From the NCBI RefSeq assembly GCF_030818015.1, contig NZ_JAUSZX010000001.1, positions 1,302,001 through 1,366,000 of the forward strand: 64,000 nt of DNA, read 5' to 3'. Made by a program: the position numbers and the translations under genes. The notes under the pieces are model-generated. The model searched no databases, was not told the DNA's origin, and saw only the letters and a list, made by a program, of their open reading frames with translations. The stretch is from Arthrobacter globiformis (GTDB lineage: Bacteria; Actinomycetota; Actinomycetes; Actinomycetales; Micrococcaceae). Shown piece after piece: positions 56,898 through 64,000 of the stretch (the stretch's first letter is position 1; each line of letters begins with the position of its first letter).

Positions 56898-58016
56898 TCA
56901 GTTGGTGGCGTTGGCGAAGGAGGCGTCGACGGCGCTGCCGAGGGCCTCGGGGAGGTGGATGGTGGTGGTCGCGATGGTGCGGGCGGTCCGGTCGACGCCG
57001 ACGAGCAGCGATCCGTCCCGTTCCTCGCTCCAGGTTTCGATCACACCGGCCGGTGTCCGCAGCCGCAGGGTGGGACGAACGGTGCTGCCGGTGATGTCGT
57101 TGAGTACGGTGCCCGGGGTGCGGGCGGCCAGGGTCAGTGCGATGCTGCCGGTAATGGCGAGCGCCGGGTGGGGCTTGCCCATCGAGAGCATCATGACGCT
57201 GACGTCGCTTTCCGCATCTGCCTGGGCCGGTGAAGCTGCGATCGCCACCTTGGGGACGGCGCGGGCGGCCTCGGCGGTGCTCGCTGCGAGCCCCATCCGC
57301 ACTGCCGCCTGGCGACGGATGTGCTCCAGCGTCTCCAGCTGCAGCTCTACCCCGGCGGACCAGGTGTCGTAGCGCTCCGGGTCAAGGCCCAGGTCCTCAG
57401 CCCGGAGAATGACTACCGGCGCTCCGGCGTCGACCATGGAGACGGTCCAGCGGGTTCCGCCGGCCGTGATGGTGTCCGAGGCTGAGCCCGTGGGAAGCAG
57501 CTGGCCGGTGGTTTTGCCGGCAGGATCCTGGAAGCCGAGCCCCACCCGGTACCCGGGGAACGGGACGCCGGGCATCTGGGCCTGCGGGACGATCGGCAGG
57601 GCACCGGACGGCGTGGACACGCGCTGGATGATGATCTGGCCGGTGTTGGTGTTGCGGGTAACGATCCGTGTGACGTCGCCGGTGGGCACCACCCAGCCCT
57701 TTTCGATGGCGTAGAGCCCAACCACTGCCGAGCAGTTGCCGCAGTTGCTGCCCCAGTCCACAGCGGCCTCTTCGATGCCCACCTGGGCGAAGGTGAACTC
57801 GACATCAACGTCATCGTCTGCGGGGCGGTGAAGGATCATCGCTTTGCTGGTGGTGGAGGTGGCCCCGCCAACGCCGTCGATCTGCCGGTGGTCCGGGCTG
57901 CCGAACAGCCGGGGAAGCAGCACATCCGGGCTGGTTCCCGTCTCGTCCAGCTGTCCGGTTTCGAAGACCCAGCACTTGCTGGTGCCTCCGCGCATCCACT
58001 CCGCTTCGATCTTCAT
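56898..58016 (-). CDS. PrpF-family isomerase/tautomerase
   Basis: A 372-residue protein of the PrpF fold (two diaminopimelate-epimerase-like halves). Visible are MRGGTSKCWVFE, GGATSTTSKAMI, the active-site DWGSNCGNCSAVVGLYAIE, GLGFQDPAGKTTGQLLPTG and MLSMGKPHPALAITGSIAL. Known members are PrpF (methylaconitate isomerase), 4-oxalomesaconate tautomerase (GalD) and aconitate isomerases. Paired with a MatC-like importer and a LysR gene, it most likely isomerises an imported unsaturated tri- or dicarboxylate. The Cys residues in SKCWV and NCGNC are the probable acid-base pair. Confidence 0.88.
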   Translation of the reverse strand: MKIEAEWMRGGTSKCWVFETGQLDETGTSPDVLLPRLFGSPDHRQIDGVGGATSTTSKAMILHRPADDDVDVEFTFAQVGIEEAAVDWGSNCGNCSAVVGLYAIEKGWVVPTGDVTRIVTRNTNTGQIIIQRVSTPSGALPIVPQAQMPGVPFPGYRVGLGFQDPAGKTTGQLLPTGSASDTITAGGTRWTVSMVDAGAPVVILRAEDLGLDPERYDTWSAGVELQLETLEHIRRQAAVRMGLAASTAEAARAVPKVAIAASPAQADAESDVSVMMLSMGKPHPALAITGSIALTLAARTPGTVLNDITGSTVRPTLRLRTPAGVIETWSEERDGSLLVGVDRTARTIATTTIHLPEALGSAVDASFANATN

Positions 58017-58138
58017 GATCCCGTTCCTTGCTTCTCTACCGGCCCCGAGATGTTCGGAGCCTTAGTTCGAGATTGAGCCAGATCACAATTGAAGACAATG
58101 TTGGACTTCTATTGATCTATGTAGCGTTCCTTCATTCA

Positions 58139-58157
58139 TTGAGCTTCAAAGGCTCAA
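58139..58157. promoter_or_regulatory. LysR-type operator
   Basis: TTGAGC-TTCAAAG-GCTCAA is a perfect 6-bp inverted repeat with a 7-base spacer, the T-N11-A form of LysR sites. It lies in the 243-base gap between the divergent PrpF and LysR genes. Confidence 0.55.
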
Positions 58158-58259
58158 GGCCTAGTGAAGACGCCCGTGGGTGTCCGGACTCCGTCGCCAG
58201 TTCCGGCGAATCAGCTGCCGCCTGCATAGAATGAACCATCGGAGGAGAAGGGTGAAGAA

Positions 58260-59198
58260 GTGGTTAACGATGAAGCCCAAGATTTATTCGATATCCGGCG
58301 GCTGGCCCTGCTGGTGGAGGTCGTCGAGCAGGGATCGATCACTGCCGCGGCCGAGCTGATGCTGTACACGCCCTCGGCGGTCTCCCAGCAACTGCGGAAG
58401 CTGGAGCAGGAAGTGGGGCAGCCTCTCCTCAACCGCCGTTCCCGCGGGGTCGTTCCCACGGAGGCTGGCCAGGTGCTGGCCGGCCACGCCCGCAAGATCG
58501 TCGGGCAGATGCGGGCCGCCCAGTCCGACCTGGACCAAATCGCCGGACTCAAACGCGGTTCCCTGACCGTGGGGACGTTTCCAACGCTCGCCGGCTCATT
58601 CATGCCGGTTGTCATCCGGGCCTTCAAAAAGAGGTACCCGGCGATTGGCCTCTCCCTGCGAAGTGCGCGCTTCGAGGAGCTTGTTGCTGACCTGCAATCG
58701 GGAGTCACCGGCCTGTGCCTGCTCTGGGATTACCCCTGGAACCGCTTTCATGACGATTCCATCCGGATCACCGAAGTCTTCCAGGAAAGCACCGTCCTTC
58801 TGGTGTCCCGCGGCCACCCGCTTGCGGACCGCGAAGAGATCCGCATGGAAGAGCTCCGGAAGGAATCGTGGATCGTGCGGGCCGAGGCCCACCCCGTGGT
58901 GGAGGTGCTGCAGCGCTCCGCCCATGCGGCCGGGTTCGAGCCCACCATTGGCTTCCTGGCCAACGACTACCAGGAAGCCCAGGCGATGGTGAGCGTCGGG
59001 ATGGGCGTGGCCATGGTGCCCAAGACTGCTGTGGCCCTGCAGCACCCTGACGTCCGGGTCATTAGCCTCGGCTCCGCCGCACCCTTGCGGCGGGTGCTGC
59101 TGGCCCAGCGCCAGGACAAGGTCTACGCCCCGGCAGAGGTTGCTTTCCATTCCACCTTGCTGGAGATTGCCCGCGAACATGCCGGGGACTACTTGTAG
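58260..59198 (+). CDS. LysR-family regulator of the MatC/PrpF unit
   Basis: A 312-residue protein with GTG start at 58260 after GGAGGAGAAGGG. The N-terminal HTH reads LVEVVEQGSITAAAELMLYTPSAVSQQLRKLEQEVGQPLLNRRSRGVVPTEAG, and the effector domain follows (LTVGTFPTLAGSFMPVVIRAFKKRYP). It is divergent from PrpF-MatC and should activate them in response to their carboxylate substrate. A terminator follows. Confidence 0.9.
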   Translation: MVNDEAQDLFDIRRLALLVEVVEQGSITAAAELMLYTPSAVSQQLRKLEQEVGQPLLNRRSRGVVPTEAGQVLAGHARKIVGQMRAAQSDLDQIAGLKRGSLTVGTFPTLAGSFMPVVIRAFKKRYPAIGLSLRSARFEELVADLQSGVTGLCLLWDYPWNRFHDDSIRITEVFQESTVLLVSRGHPLADREEIRMEELRKESWIVRAEAHPVVEVLQRSAHAAGFEPTIGFLANDYQEAQAMVSVGMGVAMVPKTAVALQHPDVRVISLGSAAPLRRVLLAQRQDKVYAPAEVAFHSTLLEIAREHAGDYL

Positions 59199-59225
59199 CA
59201 ACGGAGGGCCTGCATTCATCACGAA

Positions 59226-59280
59226 GGCCGTCCCCGGAGCAGATTTTCTGCCCGGGGGACGGCCGTCGTCGTGGGTTTTT
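59226..59280 (+). terminator. Terminator after the LysR gene
   Basis: GGCCGTCCCC pairs with GGGGACGGCC, and the inner GCAGA with TCTGC; the stem ends at 59264 and a T run (GGGTTTTT) follows at 59273-59280. Confidence 0.75.
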
Positions 59281-59300
59281 AGGGCGAAGAGTGGGTCATG

Positions 59301-59774
59301 CTATGGGGTGGCGCTTCCCCTCGTCCTGTCCATGGCATCCCTGCCGAGCCAGAGGCCCAGGCCGACCATGGCCAGGCCGAGGATCAGGTGCAGCCAGTTG
59401 TCGGCAGAGTTGAACGGGACAAAGTTGGCGCCCGAATTCATGTCGATAACCAGGCCGTAGAGCCACAGAACCACGTAGACGATGCCGCCGCCAAGCAAGA
59501 ACCAGCGGGCCGCCGAGCCCGTCCTGGCCATTGCGATGCCGGCCGCGCCGAACAGCAGATGGACGATGTTGTGCAGTACGGACACCTGGAACACGCCAAG
59601 CAGCATCGCACCGGAGTCATGTCCGGCAAAGCTCATGGCGCCGTAGTTGGTGGTGATTCCCGGGATGAACCCGAGGACGCCCACCAGCAGGAAAACCACA
59701 CCAAGACCCATGGCGGTGTTGTGAAGGGACAACCCCATAGCGTGGTGGTGTGCGGGGTGTGAAGCGGTTGTCAT
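59301..59774 (-). CDS. DUF4383 membrane protein
   Basis: A 157-residue protein from ATG 59774 after AAAGGGAGAC. Four helices: MGLGVVFLLVGVLGFIPG, GVFQVSVLHNIVHLLFGAAGIAMA, WFLLGGGIVYVVLWLYGLVID and NWLHLILGLAMVGLGLWLG. The two HNxxH-like segments (VLHNIVHLL and NWLHLILG) are typical of DUF4383 proteins, whose function is unknown. It has its own transcription unit. Confidence 0.85.
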   Translation of the reverse strand: MTTASHPAHHHAMGLSLHNTAMGLGVVFLLVGVLGFIPGITTNYGAMSFAGHDSGAMLLGVFQVSVLHNIVHLLFGAAGIAMARTGSAARWFLLGGGIVYVVLWLYGLVIDMNSGANFVPFNSADNWLHLILGLAMVGLGLWLGRDAMDRTRGSATP

Positions 59775-59990
59775 TAGTCTCCCTTTCACGGTGACTGCCG
59801 GCTCTTCAAATGGAGAACCGGCTCGCGGCAAGGAGTCGCAGGAATCCTGCCGACGCCCATAGCCTACTCCTGAAATCCCGCACGTGTGCAGGGAAAATGG
59901 CGCTTTGCGGACGATGCGGGCGCCGGCTGAACATGAGGCCAGATGCGGCTGACCTTGGGCGCAATGTTCCAACAGGGCAGTGCGGGGGCA

Positions 59991-61202
59991 ATGATGGACC
60001 CCATGCACCGGAACAGGCTCCGGCCCATGGGGTTTGTGTTGGCCTTCGGCGTGGTGAGCATGCTCGCCGACGTCGTCTACGAAGGCGCCCGCGCCATCAC
60101 CGGCCCGTACCTGGCCACCCTCGGTGCCACTGCAGTCATGGTCGGCTTCATCACGGGTATCGGCGAAGCCGTCGCCCTCGTCCTGCGGCTAGGGACCGGC
60201 CCCCTGGCCGACAGGACCCGCAAGTACTGGCCGCTGACCATCGCCGGGTACGCCCTGACCATCGTCGCCGTGCCGCTGCTCGCCCTGGCAAACTCCCTGT
60301 GGCAGGCGGCAGCCCTGGTCATCACGGAGCGCTTCGGCAAGGCGGTCCGCACCCCTGCCCGCGACACCATGCTCTCCCACGCGGGAACAGCAATGGGACG
60401 CGGCAAAGCCTTCGCCATCCACGAGGCCCTCGACCAGTCCGGCGCCCTCGTCGGTCCGCTGCTTGTCGGATTGGCGGTCGGCGTCTCCGGCTACCAGCTG
60501 GGGTTCGGGATCCTTGCCGTCCCGGGGGCGTTCGCGCTGGTTGCCGTTCTCCTGCTCCGCCGGGCAGTCCCGGCTCCGGAGCACTACGACGAACAGGCAG
60601 CGCAGGCCCGGTCCCGCCAAGAGGGCGGACAAACACGGGCAGCTTTGCCGGCCAGGTTCTGGTGGTACAGCGCCTTCACGGCCGCGTCGATGTTCGGGTT
60701 TTCCACGTTCGGCGTCATCTCGTTCCACCTCGAGGTCCAGAAGGTCCTGCCCTCGGCACTGATCCCGGTGACCTATGCAGTCTCCATGGGCGCAGCCGCA
60801 CTGGCGGCCCTCGGGTCAGGGGCGCTGTACGACCGGGTGGGGCTGCGCGGCCTGCTGATCGTCCTCCCGCTGACCGCCGCCGTCCCGTTCCTGTCGTTCG
60901 CCACGGCGCCCGGCCTGGTCTGGGCAGGCGCCGTGGTCTGGGGTACTGCCCTGGGCATTCACGAATCGACGCTCCGCGCCGCGGTGACCGATCTCGTTCC
61001 CGCCGCGCGGCGCGGCACCGGATACGGCATCTTTACTGCCATCTACGGCCTGGCCTGGCTCGCGGGGTCCACCATCATCGGAGCCCTCTATACGGAGTCG
61101 CGCACCGGGCTCATCGTCTTTACCGTGGCCACACAGCTTCTGGCGCTGGCCGTCTTCATCCCGCTGGCCAGGTCCGTCGGCACGCAGCTTCAGGCGAAGT
61201 AG
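59991..61202 (+). CDS. MFS transporter
   Basis: About 403 residues from the ATG ATG at 59991; an upstream reading from 59943 adds 16 residues. Twelve helices with the MFS A motif GTGPLADRTRKYWPLTIAGYAL and the N-terminal LAFGVVSMLADVVYEGARAITGPYL, as in a group of actinobacterial efflux-type MFS proteins. The second half starts after the loop RQEGGQTRAALPARFW. The substrate is unknown. It converges with the GntR gene, with a shared hairpin between. Confidence 0.85.
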   Translation: MMDPMHRNRLRPMGFVLAFGVVSMLADVVYEGARAITGPYLATLGATAVMVGFITGIGEAVALVLRLGTGPLADRTRKYWPLTIAGYALTIVAVPLLALANSLWQAAALVITERFGKAVRTPARDTMLSHAGTAMGRGKAFAIHEALDQSGALVGPLLVGLAVGVSGYQLGFGILAVPGAFALVAVLLLRRAVPAPEHYDEQAAQARSRQEGGQTRAALPARFWWYSAFTAASMFGFSTFGVISFHLEVQKVLPSALIPVTYAVSMGAAALAALGSGALYDRVGLRGLLIVLPLTAAVPFLSFATAPGLVWAGAVVWGTALGIHESTLRAAVTDLVPAARRGTGYGIFTAIYGLAWLAGSTIIGALYTESRTGLIVFTVATQLLALAVFIPLARSVGTQLQAK

Positions 61203-61207
61203 CCCAA

Positions 61208-61234
61208 GGCTAACGGGACCCGGTCCCGTTAGCC
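61208..61234. terminator. Hairpin shared by convergent MFS and GntR genes
   Basis: GGCTAACGGGACC (61208-61220) pairs with GGTCCCGTTAGCC (61222-61234). It begins 6 bases after the MFS stop and contains the GntR stop codon. No T run on either side. Confidence 0.55.
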
Positions 61235-62017
61235 GGCGGCAGCGCCGCCGTCGGCCAGCCCCATGAACATGGTCCGGTGCAGGATGTCCACATGCTTGCG
61301 TGAGATCTCGACGGCGGCCGCAACGTCCCCGGCGCGCAGCGCCGCCACCAGATCGATATGGTCGCAGTTGGATTTGTGCAGCAGCTCGATGGGGTAGGGG
61401 ATGAAGTAGGCGTAGAGCTCGGCCAGGGTCTCGTGATAAACGCCGACGGCGGTCCCCAGGCAGGATGCTGTGCCCACCAGCTGGTGGAACTGCTCATCCG
61501 CCAGGTGATAGGCGGACCAGTCCGTGGACTCCGCCATCTCACGGGTCAGCCGCTCCAGCTCGTCCAGCTGCTCGGCGGTCGCGTTAACAGCCGCGTAGTG
61601 CGTTACCGCGCATTCGAAGAGCAGCCGCCGGTCCACCAGTCGGTTCACCGCCTGGGATTCGGCGGGGGATGCCGTGAGTTCCGCCAGTACGTCACGCGGT
61701 GGCTCGTCCGCCACGAACGTCCCGCCGGCCCGGCCGCGGCGGCGCACCACCACGCCCTGGTCCGCGAGGCTCGCCAGCGCGCGGCGGGCAGTGATCGGGC
61801 TGACCGACATGCCCAGCGCCACGTCCTCCTGGTCGGGCAGGCGCTCGCCGGGCTTCAGCAGCCCCAGCGAAATGGCCATGCCGATGCGCAGCCGGACAGC
61901 GTCGATGGCGCTGCGGCGGTCGATGCCGGCCAGCGCACCGCCACCGATGGCAGAGGAAGCACCGGTGGGGGAGGCGTCCTCCAACTGACGGGTCATATCC
62001 GTTACTTTACGGCCCAT
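61229..62017 (-). CDS. GntR-family (FCD) regulator
   Basis: A 262-residue protein. The wHTH is AVRLRIGMAISLGLLKPGERLPDQEDVALGMSVSPITARRALASLADQGVVVRRRGRAGGTFVAD; the FCD domain has ECAVTHYAAVNATAEQLDELERL, HLADEQFHQLVGTASC and HVDILHRTMFMGL. The start could be 62017 or the ATG at 61996. It is divergent from the nitrilase-permease unit, with the TGATCT-N10-AGATCA site between, and should control it. Confidence 0.88.
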   Translation of the reverse strand: MGRKVTDMTRQLEDASPTGASSAIGGGALAGIDRRSAIDAVRLRIGMAISLGLLKPGERLPDQEDVALGMSVSPITARRALASLADQGVVVRRRGRAGGTFVADEPPRDVLAELTASPAESQAVNRLVDRRLLFECAVTHYAAVNATAEQLDELERLTREMAESTDWSAYHLADEQFHQLVGTASCLGTAVGVYHETLAELYAYFIPYPIELLHKSNCDHIDLVAALRAGDVAAAVEISRKHVDILHRTMFMGLADGGAAAG

Positions 62018-62047
62018 CGGCAGCCCCTTCCCATAATTCGATCATTC

Positions 62048-62069
62048 TGATCTAATATAGTGCAGATCA
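62048..62069. promoter_or_regulatory. Operator of the GntR/nitrilase unit
   Basis: TGATCT-N10-AGATCA is a perfect 6-bp inverted repeat. The spacer includes TAATAT, a likely -10, and the nitrilase ATG is 24 bases downstream. Confidence 0.55.
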
Positions 62070-62092
62070 CACCCCAACGCGGAGACAAACCC

Positions 62093-62971
62093 ATGCAACG
62101 CATCCTTCCCCTTATCGCTGCCCAGGCCGCGCCCCGGCTCATCGGCGAACCCGTTTCGGCCTTCGCGGACGAGGTCAAGGCAGCCCTCAACACCAAGCCG
62201 GACAGCAAACTCGTGGTATTCCCGGAGCTCCATCTCTTCGGCGACGGGACCCCGGACCGGCAGCGCACCGAGGCGCTGCAGGACTCGGCCGAACCGCTGG
62301 GCGGCCCACGCGTCAAGGAACTGAAAGAGCTGGCCGCGGACCTGGGCATCTGGCTGGTCCCGGGCAGCGTGTGCGAGCGCGGCCCGGAAGGCCAGCTGTT
62401 CAACACCCAGCTGGTCCTGTCGCCGGAGGGGGAGCTTGCCGGCTACTACCGGAAGATCTTCCCTTGGCGCCCGTTCGAGCCATACGACCCCGGCGACCGG
62501 TTCACCACCGTGGACCTGACTGGAATCGGCCGGGTGGGCCTGAACATCTGCTACGACGCCTGGTATCCGGAGGTCTCCCGCCAGCTCGCGTGGATGGGCG
62601 CCGAGGTGATCCTCAATGTCGTCAAAACCACTACCCCGGACCGCCGGCAGGAACTGGTGCTGGCCAAGGCGAACGCCATCGTGAACCAGGTGTTCGTGGT
62701 CAGCGTCAACTGCGCCGGTCCCACAGGCCAGGGAAAGAGCATCGTCGTCGATCCCGAGGGCAACACCATCGCGGAGGCCAACGGCGACGCCCCGGTGCTG
62801 CTCACAGCGGACCTGGACCTGGCCGCCGTCGAGCACGTCCGCACCCACGGGACGGAGAACCTCAACCGGCCGTGGTCCCAGTTCCGGGACGGCGAGGCCG
62901 CCGTCGAACTGCCCGTCTACCAGGGCCGGATCAATCCGCTGACCTGGACGCCCCCGTCTTTCAATGCCTAA
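62093..62971 (+). CDS. Carbon-nitrogen hydrolase (nitrilase superfamily)
   Basis: About 292 residues from ATG 62093; the upstream ATG-less extension is not coding. The catalytic triad is visible: Glu in VVFPELHLFG, Lys in GYYRKIFPW, and Cys in NICYDAWYPEVSR. The superfamily hydrolyses amides, carbamoyl groups or nitriles. FPWRPFEPYDPGDRF is a variant of the usual segment, so the exact branch is not clear. It is followed 10 bases later by an amino-acid-type permease, suggesting uptake and hydrolysis of an amide or N-acyl amine. Confidence 0.88.
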   Translation: MQRILPLIAAQAAPRLIGEPVSAFADEVKAALNTKPDSKLVVFPELHLFGDGTPDRQRTEALQDSAEPLGGPRVKELKELAADLGIWLVPGSVCERGPEGQLFNTQLVLSPEGELAGYYRKIFPWRPFEPYDPGDRFTTVDLTGIGRVGLNICYDAWYPEVSRQLAWMGAEVILNVVKTTTPDRRQELVLAKANAIVNQVFVVSVNCAGPTGQGKSIVVDPEGNTIAEANGDAPVLLTADLDLAAVEHVRTHGTENLNRPWSQFRDGEAAVELPVYQGRINPLTWTPPSFNA

Positions 62972-62981
62972 GGAAAACCAC

Positions 62982-64000
62982 GTGACTACACCAACCCTGA
63001 CCCGCACGCTGAAGCTGCCCTCGCTGGTGCTGTTCGGCCTGGCGTACCTGACCCCGCTGATCGTCCTGGCCATCTTCGGCCTCATCGCCGAGACCACGGG
63101 CGGGGCGGCGCCGTCGGCCTACCTCGTGGCCATGGTGGCCATGCTGTTCACGGCCCACAGCTACGGCCGGATGGCGGTCGCCTACCCGGTGGCCGGTTCC
63201 GCCTACACGTACGTGCGCCGGTCCATCGATCCCCGGGTGGGCTTCCTGGTGGGCTGGGCGATCCTGCTGGACTACCTGTTCCTGCCCATGGTGATCTGGC
63301 TGATCGGCTCCTCCTATCTGAGCGCGCAGTTCCCGGGCGTGCCGATGTGGCTGTGGATCGTGGGCTTCATCCTCATCACCACGGTCCTGAACATCCTGGG
63401 CATCAAGGTGGCGGACAAGGCGAACTACGTGCTGATGGCGTTCCAGCTGCTGGTGATCGTGTTCTTCGTGGTGCTGGCCGTCGGCAGTGTGCTGTCCACC
63501 TCCGGCCCCGGCGGCCTGGCCAGCACGGAGCCGTTCTTCAACAGCACGTCCAGCTTCGCCACCATCTCCGCCGGCGCCGCCATCGCCGCGTACTCGTTCC
63601 TCGGGTTCGACGCCGTCACCACCCTCACCGAGGAAACCGTGGACCCGCGACGGAACGTCCCCCGCGCCATCATGCTCATCGCGCTGATCGGCGGCGGCAT
63701 CTTCGTGGCCGTCTCGTACGTGACGCAGCTGGTGCACCCGGGCGGCGTGTTCGAGGACTCGGCGTCGGCGGCCAGCGCCATCGCGCTGCAGATCGGCGGG
63801 CAGGTGTTCGGGGCGGTGTTCCTCGCCGGGCTGGTGGTGGCGCAGTTCGCCTCCGGCCTGGCCGCGCAGGCCAGCGCGTCCCGTCTGATCTACGCGATGG
63901 GCCGCGACTCGGTGCTGCCCAAGGCGGTCTTCGGCCGGCTCAGCGCGAAGTTCCACACGCCCGTGGTGAACCTGGTGGTCACCGGCATCGTGGGCCTGAT
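62982..64000 (+). CDS. APC-family permease, cut by the window edge
   Basis: The gene starts at GTG 62982 after AAGGAAAA and is still open at the right edge (339 codons seen), so it is partial. The protein starts LKLPSLVLFGLAYLTPLIVLAIFGLIAETTGG and has AVAYPVAGSAYTYVRRSIDPRVGFLVGW, YSFLGFDAVTTLTEETVDPRRNVPRAI and AQASASRLIYAMGRDSVLP, as in APC-superfamily permeases like PuuP. It probably imports an amine, amide or amino acid that the nitrilase-like enzyme then hydrolyses. The two genes form an operon under the divergent GntR. Confidence 0.88.
   Translation, partial: MTTPTLTRTLKLPSLVLFGLAYLTPLIVLAIFGLIAETTGGAAPSAYLVAMVAMLFTAHSYGRMAVAYPVAGSAYTYVRRSIDPRVGFLVGWAILLDYLFLPMVIWLIGSSYLSAQFPGVPMWLWIVGFILITTVLNILGIKVADKANYVLMAFQLLVIVFFVVLAVGSVLSTSGPGGLASTEPFFNSTSSFATISAGAAIAAYSFLGFDAVTTLTEETVDPRRNVPRAIMLIALIGGGIFVAVSYVTQLVHPGGVFEDSASAASAIALQIGGQVFGAVFLAGLVVAQFASGLAAQASASRLIYAMGRDSVLPKAVFGRLSAKFHTPVVNLVVTGIVGL

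Noticed and set aside
1..64000. CRISPR arrays, tRNA or rRNA genes, phage or transposase genes
   Set aside because: No regularly spaced repeats, no cloverleaf or ribosomal sequence, and no recognisable transposase or integrase seen on either strand.

Overview
The window is GC-rich, densely coding actinobacterial chromosome. A TM2-domain protein, a very large membrane-anchored Ig-like/FN3 protein, DUF4383, DUF4386 and DUF2182 proteins, a TIGR00027-type methyltransferase and frequent GTG/TTG starts point to Micrococcaceae, most likely Arthrobacter, Pseudarthrobacter or Paenarthrobacter. That placement is inferred from gene content, not from a database search. No rRNA, tRNA, CRISPR array, prophage or intact insertion sequence was found. 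Much of the window is accessory catabolism, with a high density of local regulators (Lrp, two IclR, two LysR, two GntR, TetR, MarR).

Layout. 0-10.5 kb holds housekeeping and orphan genes: a TM2 protein, a 66-bp palindrome, a decayed gene, a potassium-channel-like protein, a fused FAD/Fe-S dehydrogenase, a secreted glycerophosphodiester phosphodiesterase, a flavodoxin, a methyltransferase, and a 50-residue ORF that ordinary length cut-offs would miss. 10.6-20.1 kb is an amino-acid catabolic block: HAD phosphatase, Lrp regulator, overlapping homoserine-dehydrogenase-like and aldehyde-dehydrogenase genes, an amino-acid permease, two convergent IclR genes, a cyclase-family hydrolase overlapping a stand-alone NIF3/YqfO-like domain gene, and a homocysteine S-methyltransferase. 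I propose uptake and oxidation of homoserine or a relative through aspartate semialdehyde. 20.2-29.0 kb holds the 2020-residue Ig-like protein, an overlapping DUF1326/DUF2182 pair and a multi-pass membrane protein.

29.2-51.1 kb looks like an aromatic-compound catabolic island: extradiol dioxygenase, MHS-type transporter, NtaA-type flavin monooxygenase, LysR, VAO-type flavoprotein oxidase, a complete NitT/TauT-type ABC importer with two permeases, GntR, a 4-hydroxyacetophenone-monooxygenase-like Baeyer-Villiger enzyme overlapping an esterase gene, an HpaB-type hydroxylase operon (HpaB, MmgE/PrpD, flavin reductase), an MhpA-type hydroxylase and an FAH-family hydrolase. VAO, Baeyer-Villiger monooxygenase, esterase and phenol hydroxylase together suggest breakdown of a para-substituted phenol such as a 4-alkylphenol or 4-hydroxyacetophenone. 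Four promoter regions here share an AT-rich dyad (core like AAGAATATATTTTC), one of them at the GntR gene, so this looks like one regulon. The flavin reductase carries a complete GntR/FCD-like C-terminal half, an unusual fusion that could let a ligand control the reductase.

51.3-64 kb has DinB, a TehA/SLAC1-like transporter with a divergent TetR, a DUF4386 gene overlapping a truncated SDR remnant, MarR, a MatC-PrpF-LysR carboxylate module, DUF4383, an MFS transporter, and a GntR/nitrilase/APC-permease module cut by the right edge.
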